Shown: positions 31,159 through 44,905, numbered from the stretch's first letter. The stretch is 64,000 nt of DNA from Congeria kusceri (GCA_027627225.1 CM051038.1:42660848-42724847), one strand, 5' to 3'. Translations and numbers: made by a program. Notes: generated by a model from the letters alone, not told the origin.

Positions 31159-31782
31159 GGTAAGGCTGTCACATTGTGGCGAATAAGAGCTTCGAGTTCT
31201 GTACGAGTTCTGGAGAGTTATAACTCGCCATAAAGTGAACGAGTTGGTCGCGGAATTGTTTCAAGATGACATTTGTTCGAACTTTCTTCTATCTTGACAC
31301 GACATTGACACGACACAAGTACAATCATCACATTTTATCGCGAGTTCAGCCGGGATATACGTCTTGTCGACAATCGAAGACTTGTCTTTGAGAATGTACG
31401 AGTGTTGACGAGTCCGTACGACTTGTGAGGACATGAACACGAGTTTATGACGACATGTTATGAGAAACGGACGAGCAGATGTCGTAGGCACGTCTCCCAA
31501 ACTTGCAGCGCAAACTCGTGTCATGTCGTAGAACGATAACATACGGCGAAACGCTACGATACGTGAAGACATGTTCACGGACTGTGTTCGAGTGTGTTTG
31601 AGAGTGCGCGAGATTTCTTCGCCACTTGGCGAGTTCTGGCGACTTAAGAAGACATACCTAGACATCACTGCGACGCAGATCGACATGCGTACAATATCTT
31701 CACGACACAAGGCAAGTTGTGGCGAGTTACAACTCGCCAGAACCGGTAGCTTAAATTCGCCGTAGTGTGACAGGGCCTTTAC
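31159..31782. mobile_element. Non-autonomous TIR DNA transposon (about 620 bp)
   Basis: The left end (gtaaggctgtcacattgtgg, then cgaata, then agagttataactcgcca) is the imperfect inverse complement of the right end (tggcgagttacaactcgcca ... attcgccgtagtgtgacagg). The inverted repeats extend about 75 bp with small gaps. The interior is less AT-rich than its surroundings and full of cgagt/gacga words. It has no recognisable transposase; the minus-strand frame 31261-31710 shows no known motif. I could not fix a target-site duplication, so the superfamily is open. Confidence 0.7.
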
Positions 31783-32890
31783 GTAGGAAAAAACGCATTG
31801 TTAGCAAACATACTTATAATTGAATGTTTAACCAGTGTTACAGAGAAATGTGACATTTATATTATTCATGCTGTTTAAAGGTGTTTAAAATAAATCTTCT
31901 CGTATTAATATGGATAACTCATTGACTTGTTAATATTTACGTACATCTGCACTTAAAGCGCAGGCATAATAAATCCCGGAAAATATTATCTATACAGTAA
32001 TAGGTCAAAGTAGTATCTATATAGTAATTTTTCAGCTAGAAATCAATTTACAAATACATGCAGTATCAATTCGGCTTTACATTTACTTATGATGCACTTA
32101 CAGTGTCTAAAGGTTAACACATATGAACTAAACCATTTAAAGTAATAGCCCATTTATAGTTAACAGTGTTTAACAGCTCATATAACATTGCTATCGGTAA
32201 TGAAGGGCGTAAATAACTAGAACAACCATAATATGTACATTTTTCGCTCCAATCGACCGTATTCATATGCGTTGATTGATAGCAATTGATAATAAACAAC
32301 TACTGATTTCGCTTGTTCACAGCTTACATTGACAAGCATGGGTAAACATTTTTAAATTTTCAGAACAGAACAGAACAGAACACGACATTAATTTCACCCA
32401 AGTATACAGCATATACAATAAGGGCAATATAACAAAGCAAAATATTTAGTAAATTATTTACTTCATGGGATCTCGTTTGAAACAATACGAACATTTTATA
32501 AATACAGTGGACTGTAAAATACAATTTAGTCTGACCGTCATGTATAGTGTCAACAATAACAACTAAATATGGAATATCAATTACAAGAAATATGTAAATA
32601 TGAGTATATGCTCATGCCATATATTTTTAGTGCTTTATGTAATGATTCAATGTGTTAAATGAACAAAGCATTGTTTTTTCTGTCGTTTGTTTGATTGCGT
32701 AACATCTTATCACTTGGTTTTCCGTATACAAGACCGAGCAACTCTTGCGCGTACGCTTAACTGTTATCTTGTTTAGGTTTGAAAATCTAATATCGCTGAG
32801 CTGATATATATCGGTACGTTAAAGGAAAGCTCTATAGCACACACGAATAACAAGTATTGTCTAATGCTTCAGCAATTAAAAACAAACACA
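31783..32890. other. AT-rich spacer
   Basis: No gene seen. An (AGAAC)n tract at 32361-32382, followed by aagtatacagcatataca-like sequence, resembles the 26.85-26.95 kb retroelement end on the opposite strand. Confidence 0.5.
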
Positions 32891-32899
32891 ATAAATAAC

Positions 32900-33670
32900 A
32901 CGATAGCATACTGGCATGGTATATTTAGTGAATTGTCGTGCCAACTGCGACACATTTATATTTCCGGACGCCTGGCCCTAGCTTCGTTAAATATTTATGC
33001 TCTCTTGGCTATTATCAGAAACCCGCTCTAATGACATGATTTATGGCTTGTGTTACGATAGGCTTATGTGAAATGCATCTTCAGAATTGCGTAAACACTC
33101 CTTATATATGCTTTATTTCATCAGCACAGTGCTTTGAGCCGCTGTGTATGGTCAACAGATATCGAACGACTAGAACCAGAGCACCTGCCTTAACTCCGGA
33201 AATCTCGTCCGTTTCGAAATAAGGATTTGTCATTGGATTCATTTTAATGGATTCATATTAACAATGTCGTTTATCTATATCGTAGATTCTAATATAATAG
33301 ATCATGTGTATATTAATATTTTCAACCTATTCAATACGCGCACACTATTTGATTTCCCAAGCATTTAAATATCGCCATACAATTTAAATATAATTAACAT
33401 AAAAAAAATATGATAACTATGTTACCATATTAAAATACTTAAACAAACGTCTTGGTTAAGCTAATCCTAATCCACAGGAACGCTTCAAAGATTTATTTTA
33501 ATCGCCAACACATTCAATGTGTTTTAGCAAATTGAGATGAAAATGCGGGAAAAGACCAATCATGGTAAAAGCTGTCGAGCATATAAGGTACACTGAACAC
33601 TTATGAATCATTTGCTTTGCATTTATCTTGAACGTATTATTCTGATGTATAAAGCTCTAGAAATATATAT
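32900..33670. repeat. Segmental duplication copy B (diverged)
   Basis: Collinear with copies A and C: cgtta-atatttatg, tttatggcttgtg (about 33040), a gcgtaaac block, tgtgttttagcaaatt (about 33518), accaatcatg and a gaacac block. The minisatellite unit is reduced to a barely recognisable remnant near 32920-32980. Confidence 0.55.
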
Positions 33671-36600
33671 AGTATAAAACGTGATTATTTCAGTGTTTCT
33701 CTTTTTACGTTATGGGCAATTGTAGACATTGTTACGTGTAATATGAATCCATTAAAATGGTTGCAAGGTTCAATGAGGCCATATAAAGTCAGGTCATACT
33801 ATTACATTACAAATTAATTATTAATGTATACGTAATCATTAAATACATACAAAAGAATATATGTTACTAATATAAATATTACTAAAATATAGAGCCAAGT
33901 ATGATATTAGAGGGTTTTATACAGAATATATCCTGTATGCAATTGTTTGGCTAATTTTATTTTTTGTAATTGTTTTATACTCTATATATTTCTAAATTGT
34001 AATTGCGTTTAACAGGTTTTTGTTTTCTTTACAATGCATTTCATAATTTTTTGAATTCAAGTGTTAGTATACTACGATTTCTTTATTAATACAGATAGTT
34101 CAGCAAGTTTTACTTAAAATCTACGTAGGTAAGCAAACAACACTCTAGATTATTCGTTAGTTAAAGGTCTCCTAATGCAAATCACTTCTGCTTGTAAAAA
34201 TCAACACAACTAAAGGGGGCATCGAAATCACGCATGAGAAGAAAAATGCCTGTGACAGCGCTCTAACTAGTCACGCTATTTGCTTTAAAGAAGACGTGAG
34301 CCAACCGGTGTTATTCAAAATAATCAGAAAAATCACGTCAAAAAATGTAAACAAGAAAAAGGACCAAACACGACATAAGTATTCATTTATAATTGCTTAT
34401 AACGTTTAAATCCAAAACTTTATATTTATTTACATTTACAATATGCTGTTAAGAATTTCTTAATTTGAGATTGTTTATGATAGTGATCTTCTTCGTAGAC
34501 ACCGTTCATTAAAATACAATAACGATAATTAAAGACTGACCATCATCAATATATGCGAGTCATATACTAGTAATTAATGTTACATTTTCAATTAACTAAC
34601 TGCTCTGTTGTATATGTATTTCAACTGTTTGGACTGTAAGTATACAGTATATAAAACCACATAACTTGTGTGGGTATTGTTCATGAAATTATTTCTATGG
34701 CCATTCTTCCCCAACCTCTGATTCAAGTAAGACAGTTGTCAGTTACTGGCATAAGTATGTGCAAATAGTACCGGTAAACCGCTTAGATCGGCTAAGCTTG
34801 CTCAGGAAAAGTGTGAGTAGGTTAACTGCCTGCCATGATATGAATGAAATACTGTTAAAAACGGCGAAAATTCCAAACAAACAAACAAAACAGTACAAAG
34901 AAAAGTATTGTAGTAAAATTATGATGATGGCCGCGAATTTGATGCAATGCTGATGTCCGGACTTCTGGAATCAGGGACGAATTGTATTGATTACAAAATT
35001 ACATCCGGGGACAGATCTAAATAAAACATGTCTACTTAATTACTTTTGGACATTAGCAAGAAATGAACAGCAATTGGAATCAATCGTAAAGACAAGTAAG
35101 CTTTGTGTGACAGCCTATTACAGAGTTATTGAACAGCTTCTATCCATTTTAATTTGTATTTTCATATTTAGCATCGAGTGCCATTAAGAGATTATCAGAC
35201 TTTAATAAGGACTAACTACCAGAAAGTATAGAAACTCGGTGTGAAAGTATTTTTCTCCACAATGATCTCTGTAGGTACCATGCTAATCTGCTATGAGCAA
35301 TTGCTTAGATATACAAACGTTCGAGTCATGCAAGTGTAAGTACCAGTGGAAGTAGTGTTTGTCGTAATGTCTTTCTATGGGTTGACTCTACTCATGGTAT
35401 CTGCAGGCACTTTCATTTATCGTCTTAAACGAGTCGTATCTGTAGCGTAAACAGTTGTCGGTTCTATATGCTTATCGTCTTCAATTTTCTACACTCAATT
35501 TGTAATGTTCAGTTATTTGCTTTTTATTTCCCCTGTATGTCTATCATTGCAACGAATGACTCATGTTTATGATTTTCAATTAATATTTCGTTATTTGATG
35601 ACAAAGCTTCAAATAGATTTGTTATGAGGATTATCAGGATTATATGGAGATTCGTTTAGTTAAATCAAATCATAATGGCACAATATTTAAATCCAGCGAA
35701 TTGCCCTGTTAGAAGACTTTGATCTAAGGCTTAATTTGATTATCATTCAACTGACATTTGCGAGATTTCCATGTGATATTATGATTGAAGTTATCTTGTG
35801 TATTACAAGACATCATGCAATTTCTAAAAATATGTCTATTTATAAAAACATAATATCGAGATCATGTTGAAAAATAACATAACTATACGTATGTCTATGC
35901 CAACATACGTGCCTATACATAAGAGTCTGATAATGTCGTTGTGACTATATGTATGCGTTTATAAATACAACTCCAGCCACAGGTCCGTAGGTCATTTATT
36001 CGAGGCACGTGACCAATTGCCTATACAGCACAATGCCATACGCACAACACAACACAAAACGTAAAATTGATTACAATTGGGGTCTCGCTTGGAACGGTCA
36101 ATGCAAAACGTTAGGGTTTTAACCAGTTAAAGGCATGCCAATCCCCAGAATAAATAGCAACACACACAGTTAATGCCTAATAGTTTTTAACCAAAGGTAA
36201 ATATAAACAGAAATGTATACATGATAATTTGTTCAGACCACAAGTTGTGCCGAAATAGGCCGTTTATTCCCGAGTCAAAGCACAGTTACAAAATCAAATT
36301 AAAATTGAATTATGTAATGTCTAACTTTGTAGTGGAAGTAGTAGTAGTACATGTACTTTACAATATAAACAAAGTAAAAGTATGAACGTTGAGTATATTA
36401 CTAAATAGCATATATTGTGGTCTTAATGTTATTTATTTCCGTGACTGTAGTGAAAGTCTTCTTCATATGGTGATGAAAATAAGTGTATCATGATAAAGAA
36501 GATGTTTCTACACATTTTAACTGGCAAAACGAAACGACAATCAAAGGATCACAATAATATATAATTGGTCTGAACTTGAAGCCTACCACTTAATCAGTTC

Positions 36601-37090
36601 ACTTATTATTTTCCAACAAATGATTTCGTTGTGACTATTTAATTCAAGAATCCGTTACCCATTCGGAATCCGGCTGGTTCCCAATTGTTAGTGTTATCTC
36701 AAGAAGATTTCAATGTTAATAGAAACCAGACAAATGGTATTATCACTTCGATAAAATGTAAAAAATGACTTTAATCATTCTATGTACGGTATAGTTTCAA
36801 TGTTAATATGCCTGCAAAGTTCTAAATATTTCATTAAAATCACGATTGACAGTGTATTAATTTATTTACGGCAGATTGACGGATAAATCTAACCTGCTTA
36901 ACCTTTCATTGATCTTAGTCGCAGCCTGCAAAATATACATTAATTTAAAGTATATGTTTTCTGAGTTGTTGTTGTTTGACAACAGCTCATAATACATGTT
37001 GTGCATACATTTGGCGAATTAACTACGTAACCACTATACCTATTGGTAATTGTACACATATATAATATTATAAGTTAATAACGTTTATAC
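33671..37090. other. AT-rich spacer with a headless SINE
   Basis: No supportable gene. It contains the SINE body at 34660-34890 and, at 35450-36540, sequence related to the window start. A short (gta)n run lies near 36333. Confidence 0.5.
34660..34890 (+). repeat. SINE body without tRNA head
   Basis: It begins with ccacataacttgtgtg as in the SINE at 61.9 kb and shares gttgtcagttactgg(c/a)ataa and agtatgtgca. It then has a 3' domain (atgaatgaaatactgttaaa, acggcgaaaattcc) and a caaacaaacaaac tail. The tRNA-derived head is missing. The reading frame 34759-34953 over it is spurious. Confidence 0.75.
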
Positions 37091-37094
37091 GTGG

Positions 37095-38375
37095 GTTGTT
37101 TGTTGTTCTATTGGTTTTAATAACAATAACGGTATTGCAACATTTATCTTCCTATAAATGGAATCGTAAAATACAGTTTATTAAAGAATGCAAAAATCAG
37201 TCTACACACAATGAGTTGTTTCAGCAGTTGTGCAATAATAAAGTATATATGTACTAGTACGCAAAACATGGATTAACAATTGACATAAGTACATTAACCT
37301 TATATACATTTTACGTTTACCTAGATCTACTGGTTGTGATGCAATGTCGTCCAAACTGTATGACAATTGTATTTTACCAAAAGGGATGCATGCCCTAACC
37401 TTCGTTAAATATTTATGGTCTTCACAGCAATGTGGTATTACCAGAACATTCTCTAATAAAATTTACGCAGATTTTATGGCTTGTCATTCGAATGCGTAAT
37501 GTATAATGCACGCTTCGTATTGCGTAAACCACGCCCTTTTAATGCCTTAGTTTCACAAGCATGGTGCCAGGTACCCATTTATAAATATGTCCAGATGTTC
37601 ATGGTAATGTGTACACACTAATACAGGGGTAATCGATGCACTTTGTACTGCTACATTTTTTAAATACGTTTATTTGCTGCAGTCTAAATCAGATCAGAAT
37701 AGTCGTCCAGTCGCTCTCTTTGCCCGCTGGTCTATGTACAAAATGCAGTTTGAATTACAATGTCAATGTTCGGCAAATCCGCAGACCATTTTCATAATGG
37801 CTTTAAGTCACCGACGCTTTTGAATGTGTTTTAGCAAATTTAGAGGAAAAGGCGAGCAAATGGCCAATCATGCTAAAAGCTCTTGGGAGTTTAAAGCACA
37901 CTGAACATTCTTGCATTATTTGCTCGACACGTATTCAGCTAAAGTTTCACACAAATGACTATTCCCAAGGAAGTGCAGTAGACAAGAATTTAAAAAAAAA
38001 GTGTAAAAGGATTATTTTGCACCATTATCTTCTAGCTGTCGCCCAGTTTAGAATATTTAAAACTAATAGCTCTTTTGGAGACCAAGTGCAAAGCAGGTAT
38101 TCGTTTCAATGTAGATTTGGTTTGCTGATTTGAATTACAGCTTTTATTTCTATGATTTACAAACTCAAGAGAGCTTATCATTGAATATAAATAATGTTCT
38201 ATATTTTTCTTGTACTAGTTCGAATGCAACTGAACTCAAGTTTTAATAAGGTTTCATCTTGTCAGACTTATCTCAATTATTAATGATGCAAATTCCATTA
38301 GTTTATTTCACATGAGTTCTCAGTATTTGATAAGGTGGTGTTAAGGTGCAAGTAATGAAATGAACACCCTATTTA
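37095..38375. repeat. Segmental duplication copy C (single ancestral minisatellite unit)
   Basis: Matches copy A across its length, with one 107-bp-like unit (37330-37425: gatgcaatgtcgtccaaac, ttttaccaaaagggatgca). The frame at 37870-38133 is not preserved convincingly in copy A, so I do not call a gene. Confidence 0.7.
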
Positions 38376-38880
38376 GAGGATTTTGAATGCATATTTGCAA
38401 TTATCTGCATTTAATAGACCCTATATATAGTGCATTATATTTGGGCGTGAAAACTTTAAGAAATTTATATATTTTAATTAGGTTTGCCTCTCTAAAGTAT
38501 TTTAAAAGAAGGCATATATTGTTACATTGTCGTTTTTATGTTAAATAAAAGCTGCATGCAGAGAGTGTACTTCTTCGTTCCATAAGATTTTGAAAGGCCT
38601 AATTTTAAATTGACTGTACACATCAATTGGTTTAGTTAAAACAACATTATGTAAACTGAGAACTTTATTTTATAAACCGGGCAACTGGAAATAAAACTGG
38701 TAGCAGATTGTATTATTAATTAACATAAAAATACAAAGAAATTGACAAACTCTCTAGGATGAAAACTGTTTTTTTTTAAAACATGTTTTTGATATTCGTT
38801 TAAATGTCTGTACTATAGTTATACCAGAATATTGCTTTCCGGTTGCTATGATTAGTGTATATTAAATTACATGTTTTACA
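38376..38880. other. AT-rich spacer
   Basis: Nothing recognised. Confidence 0.5.
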
Positions 38881-38889
38881 TACATTGTA

Positions 38890-40030
38890 TGCCCCCGAAG
38901 GGAACTTAAGGGGCATATACTAATCGCATCGTCCCTCCGTCCGTCACGCTTCTTGTGCGAAGCATAACTCCATAAGTAGTGCAGGGATTCAAACGGAAGG
39001 GGTTCAAACAAAACGTCATATAATGATAGAGGACAATAAGAGGAAGTGCAGAGTACAAGGACCACACGTCTGTCTTTGACATGTACAGAGTTATTGCCCT
39101 TTGTTTAATTTTCTTGTTCGGAGCATAACTTCATAAGTATTGAAGGAATTCAAATGAAACTTCATATAATGATAGAGGACAGAGGAAAAGTTTAGAGCAC
39201 AAGGACCTCAACTCCTTCTTCAACATTTACGGAGTTATTGCCCTTTGTTTCATTTTCTTGTGCAGAGCACAACTCCATTCGTAATGTAGTGATTCAAATA
39301 AATAATTGTTTAATTTTCTTGTACAAAGCATTAATTTTCTTGTGCGGAACACACTTTCATTAGTATTGAAGGGATTCTAAGCAACTTCATAGAATGGTAG
39401 TGGGCAATGGGAGGAAGTGCAGAGTACAGGGACCATAACCATTTCTTCAATATAAAGGAGTTATTGCCTTTTGTTTAATATTCTTGTGCAGAGCATAACA
39501 CTATTATAATTGAAGGGAGTCAAATGAAACTTCATATAATGATAGAGGGCAATTAGATGAAGTGCAGAGTACAAGGGTCATACATCTTTCTTCAATATTA
39601 ATGGAGTTATTGTCATTTGTTTTTTTCTTTGCGCAGAACGTAACTCCATTAATATTGACGGGATTTAAAATTCAACCACATATATTGATAGAGGACTTTG
39701 CGAGGAAGTGCAGAGTACAAGGACTATAATTCAGTTTTAATATTAACTGAGTTATTGTCATTCGTTTTAATTTGTGCTGATGATTACTACCTTAGTATTG
39801 AAGGAATTTAAAATAACAACACATATATTGAGTGATGACATTGAGAGGAAGAGCAGATTACAAGGACCATAACTCTTTCTTCAATATTTATTTGGAGTTA
39901 TTGACCTTCAGTTTATTTTCTTGGGCAGTGCATAACTCCATTTGATTTGAAGTGATTTAAATAACACTACATACATGGATAGAGGATGTTGAGAGTGCAG
40001 AGTGCGAGGACCATAACATTTTTTGTGGCT
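38890..40030. repeat. Degenerate tandem array, unit about 145-160 bp
   Basis: Opens with a ccccgaagggaac/ggggcat and ccctccgtccgtcac block. It then has about seven units, each starting near (t)tcttgtgc(a/g)gagcataactcc (38950, 39108, 39260, 39480, 39630, 39918, with a short extra one at 39338). Units continue with attgaaggga, atataatgatagagga, gaagtgcagagtacaaggac and ggagttattgcc. Units are diverged and some are shortened. No coding capacity. Confidence 0.75.
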
Positions 40031-42605
40031 CCTTCATTTAAGGCAAGTTACCAATTGCCATTACAACACAGCATAACAAAAATTTCCGTAACAAGCACAA
40101 CACATTAATATAAATAGAACAGAGGTCATTGCCTTGGAACGGTCAATGCAAAACATGAATACTAAGTCTGAGCCAGTAAGTTAGGCGTCATTATATAACT
40201 GAAACCCCCAACGGCCGTTCCAAGACAGTAAACCAAGTATTTTACTTATGCGTGAAACGGCCCTCCTTATTAATATTGTCCATTATTAAACGCGTGCAAA
40301 CTTAATTAACAGTATTTCGATACCATGATATTTATAGTACTTACTATATACGCGACGCACGCTGAAATCCACGCAAAATCCAATTTTAAAATTCGAATGG
40401 AGGAAAACACTGAAACAAAATGCGACATTACACAGTCGTTAACGTCAGTAGAGGCTCGTACGGAAACCCATTTCATTCGGGCCTGTGTGGACGTTGACGA
40501 CATCCAAAAGGTATATTATCCCTATAATGTATACCGCCCACGTAGAAGTGTTAGTGATTCTATTAATTATATGTTCATGGATTCGATGTAAAATGGCAGT
40601 ATATATGGAAACTAAAAACAACTTTTTCCATTAGGATGCAAACAAATGCATATTTCCACCGCATGCAAGGCTACTAATGCTGCATGGAGGGACCTTAAGC
40701 GTTGAATTAAAAGTACCTAAAAAGGTTTCTATATTAAGTTGTAAACTGATGTGTATATATTTGAATTAACGAAGCATTTTGTTTTTTTTTTGAAATAAAT
40801 AAAATGATCAATATTGCTTATTTAAGAGATCAGTTATATGTTGATTTTCACGTAATATTCATTCCTAAGACACTAACATTTTTTGATATTATGGGTCCCA
40901 TAAAGGTCCAAATTGCGCCTAGAAATTTTCGAATTGCCATGGAATTAATGCCATAAAGAGGAATTATGGGGGACTGATTTCATTCGCTGTGAAAGGAAAA
41001 GACCAGCTCATCTCCAGTTTAACGTTTTTAGAGATTGGTTTAATTACAGTTCTCTGGAATGATCATGGAAAAGCGCAATGAAAATAAAATTGCATTCTCC
41101 CATAATTACATTACGTTCCTTTCTGTAACTGGGATTAATCATTACTAAAAGTTTGAATCTTGTGACAATCCCTCTGCGTGTTTATTAGTAAGATGATAAT
41201 AAAACACGGATAACTGGTTTTCCAATGTAATAAAAAAACGGAAAAGTAAATTAAAATCGAAATTTGATTGTTATGAAACTTAGTTTATCATGACCCAGAA
41301 ATAATAATATATTCAGATTCATAAAGGGAATGTTATTTCGGAACTTACCAAATATTAAATATGTATTACCCGTCTTACCCATAATAAACATATGAAATGA
41401 AAGCCTCAGTCATATTAATAAAAAATATTTTAAACTAGTTCAGTATGTATTATAACTAAAATTTAGCAAATATAATAGTATATTGTTACAAATTTAATAC
41501 ATGTATGCAATAATTACAGGCTAAATGACAAATTATTAAAGTTCCCTCCCCTGCTCCGCCTCGCAGGGTAGATAACACTGAAACGTTTGGTAAATTTTTA
41601 ACAAACTTGAAAACGATTTTAAACATGTGTTTATATTCTTATTAATGGAAGTGTCGTCGTCTTTGAAGATGATACAATATGTCAAAGTGTAATACAAATA
41701 TGTAGTAAGTCGACTGGTCGACATTAAATAAATGTATTTTAAAGGATCCTATTACGACTGACACTGCCTTTGTAAACGACTAAGATATGTCCTGTTATAT
41801 GAATATTAAAGATCTACAAAATAAACACTGTTCTCTAAATTTACCAGTACGTTTAACTGGTTTGTTTTGTTACAGAAGATTTACTAGATTTTGTGTGTGT
41901 GCTTTTTTTTCCAAAACGCAACAATATATCAGCTTAACGATATTAGATTGTCAATCCTAAATAGGATCACGTGAAAATGATCGACAAACAATAACGTTGT
42001 ATTATATAGATGTCACATGTCAGTATTCCAGATTGTAATCCTGTTGGTCAGAGGAGAAGAATGCACAATGTGATGTACGCATGTTTATGTTTTAAATATA
42101 ACGCATTAAAGTATATAGATGATATGAATATACCTACATAGTTTACACATATACAGTTATATATAGCAATATTAAGTTTAGATATGAACTGATCATCTGC
42201 AGAAAAGTGTGTTATATTGAATACTTCAAGTCTATTTTATGACATGTGTTTATGTGGTGCACCACACTGATTCCAGCAGCAATTATAATACAAAAACAAA
42301 CAACCCGACTTAATGCCATCAATTTAGCGAAAATCATATTCATTAAGGAAGTACAATGGCCTGTATCATTTCTTAAGATGTACTTTTATTGTATGTTTTA
42401 TTTTTAGTTTCGAAACGATTGCAGGCGTTCTGATGATTAGATAAAACATGAGTTAAAAATCTATGTTAAAATAGTGATACAAAATGCAAGTAGAAAATGT
42501 ATATAATAAACACATTCTGCATAATTCAATCTTTTTAGTACAACAGTTCATATGCTAAATGGTGCCGAATTATTTGTTGTATGTCTTGTTTTAGAAAAAA
42601 ATATT
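40031..42605. other. AT-rich spacer with one weak ORF
   Basis: The plus frame 40325-40591 (88 codons) has a hydrophobic start (MIFIVLTIYATHA) that resembles a secretion signal and then a polar body with two Cys. Without splice or homology evidence I do not call it a gene. From about 42018 the sequence resembles 51850-52280 (for example ggaagtacaatggc at 42350 and 52195). Confidence 0.45.
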
Positions 42606-42607
42606 TG

Positions 42608-42854
42608 AGGCGTGTCGTGGGAAACCCGGGCCTAATGCGTGTGCGTACAGTGTCGTCCCGGATCAGCCTGTGCAGTCCGCACAGGCTAATCCGGGACGGC
42701 ACATTCCGCCTACAGTGAATGTATGTTTAGAAGATACGTCCTTGAACAGAAAATACCATAAAAGCGGAAAGTGTCGTCTTGGATTAGCCTGTGCAGTCCG
42801 CTGGGACGACACTTTACGCGCATGCATTAGGCCCGGTATTCCCACGACACGCCT
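42608..42854. mobile_element. MITE with about 38-bp TIRs, copy 1
   Basis: The ends aggcgtgtcgtgggaaaccc and (inverse) gggtattcccacgacacgcct-like sequence are near-perfect inverted repeats of about 38 bp, continuing as gggcctaatgcgtg / cgcatgcattaggccc. Inside is a strong palindrome gcctgtgcagtccgcacaggc. This palindrome and the ggattagcctgtgcagtccg block near 42780 form nested inverted repeats. The element is 247 bp and non-coding. A second, 5'-decayed copy is at 53170-53361. Confidence 0.85.
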
Positions 42855-44575
42855 TATTTAAAAAGTTAAATCTAGATCTGATCTATTCAACTACTGGTTT
42901 TCGAACATGCTAACAAGTATTTATTTTGTAAATTTCACTGCTATATCTTTAAGTTCTATAAATACTGGGTGTTATATTAGATGAGTTTTCTGCTATGATG
43001 ACTGATTATTACATGAATGTCTCTGTTTGATGTACTTCATGTAATTGATGTTTTATTGTCATTACATGCAATTACTATTAAATAAATTGTTATTACATTG
43101 AATTATGTAGTAATAATCGATTATTATCACACTATTTCAAGAGTATTCTAAATGTACATAATAAAATATAAAGCATATATGTCAATATATTCAACAACAA
43201 CAAGGCCAAAACCCTGAACAAAACAAATAAATAAAATATATTGTGTACCGCATGCTGTAATAAAACAATACTATACAACAGCCCCACACAACACAACACA
43301 AGGCATTGCAATGCAATTAATTTTAACACAAATAATATATTTTAACATATAACTGTGTTATTAACTGATATAATAAGACTTATAAGTTTCAACATTCTTT
43401 ATCACCCACTACCGTTTTAACGAATCAATAATGAAGCATGTAAAAACGGTCTACTTATGTGAAAACGCAATTTTCAAATTATTTTGAAACAAACTATCAA
43501 GTACTAAATCATAAAAAAGCTCAACTATTCAATGGCATCGTCATTAAACTAAATGCATATTAGAAATTCAGACAGTGAATGCTATTAATTAAATCAAATA
43601 TTGATTAAAATGACTCAAAAATATCCACAAAAAGTATCTACAATAGTAGAAGCTAAATGTTTGTCATTATCGGTTAAGCATCATTAATTACACAATTTAT
43701 TTCCGATAACTAACATAATAAGCGTGAAAAAAAGATTTCGTGAATTGTTACGTATTAAAGCATATGATGAAAGATAATGAACTGTATATTGCACTAGTTT
43801 GATGTTCCGATAATTTGTATCAGTCTCGTTTGTTATGTCAAGTAGCATAAACATAACACAACCAATGCCACTGTTACAAATTCTCAGAATAACATACTAG
43901 CATAATATTCTATGAAACATTGTAGCTATTTACGAATGCAGATATTTACGAAAGATTACTACCATAATCACATATTGTTTAATATATTTGTTTTATAAAA
44001 TATATACAGCAATCGATAAGTCTTTGTGATGGAATTAAGCAATTGGAAACATAAATTCATCCAATCGCGCAATGCAAAGTAATTTATTAAAGGCGTTCAG
44101 TAACATGAAATAATAATGTAGCAATTTTTGTAAAAGCTTTAGTAGATTACAAGGCGATTTATGCTTCTTCTGATATTAAGAAAATTGTTAACTTGCCAAT
44201 AGATTCCAGTGCCAGAATGCTAATTATGTTATGACAGAGATGTTTGATGTCGGCATCGAAATATCGGCAGTTATTTCATCGGTAACGATAACAGTATAAT
44301 GATGGGGATTGGGATATAGAGTCTGAATTGTACAATACGGTCGTGCCGCTAGGGTTTGCGAAGAATTGGTATTCCACAAAAGTATTCAAAGAGGCAAATT
44401 ACATTTTTCGTACTTAGTGTAAATCGTTAAGGCTGCAACGGTGATTTTCGCGTATTATTATCTGTAGTTGTCTGTTCAGGTCGGAAAGGTAAGGAGTTCT
44501 CAGTATTGTGGCTGCTGTTTATTTATAACATAGATGTGTCACGACTTAAATCTTTTTTGTCACTGTATCAACATT
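42855..44575. other. AT-rich spacer, part of a diverged duplication
   Basis: No gene. 43790-44230 resembles 53400-53640 (tgtagcaatttttgtaa at 44118 and 53491) and, in its first part, 61790-61860 (tgtatcag-ctcgttt, tgtcaa-tagcat, aacacaacca). Confidence 0.5.
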
Positions 44576-44579
44576 TATT

Positions 44580-44905
44580 ATGCCCCTTCCCCCCCCCCCC
44601 CTTCATCGAAGATGGCAGGGTTATATTAGTTTGCTGATGTCGGTCTGTCGGTCGGCCGGTTGGTCGGTCGGAAGACCACTTTCGTTTCCGCTCTCTATGT
44701 CAAACAGTTTTCATCCGATCCTCACTAAACTTCATGAACATGTTTGTGGCCATAATATCTCCGCCAAGTTAGATAATCAGCCAAATCTGCCCAGGAAGTA
44801 CAGAGTTATGGCCTTTGATTTATCTAAAATTGGCCTGTTTAAGCAGTATACACTATCTATGTCCAAAGGTTTTCATCAAATCCTCACTAAACTGGATATT
44901 TTATA
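44580..44905. repeat. Fragment of a dispersed CGGTCGGTCGG/TTTCATC-type repeat
   Basis: A poly(C) run and a cggtctgtcggtcggccggt block are followed by two related units. Each has tatgtc(a/c)aa, ttttcatc(c/a)(g/a)atcctcactaaact and nearby aagtaca/aagcagta. This pattern is typical of dispersed mollusc repeats. The open frame across it has no known domain. Confidence 0.55.

Noticed and set aside
37870..38133. Conserved small protein shared by 29902-30117 and 37870-38133
   Set aside because: The DNA is duplicated, but indels between the copies change frame, so protein-level conservation is not supported.
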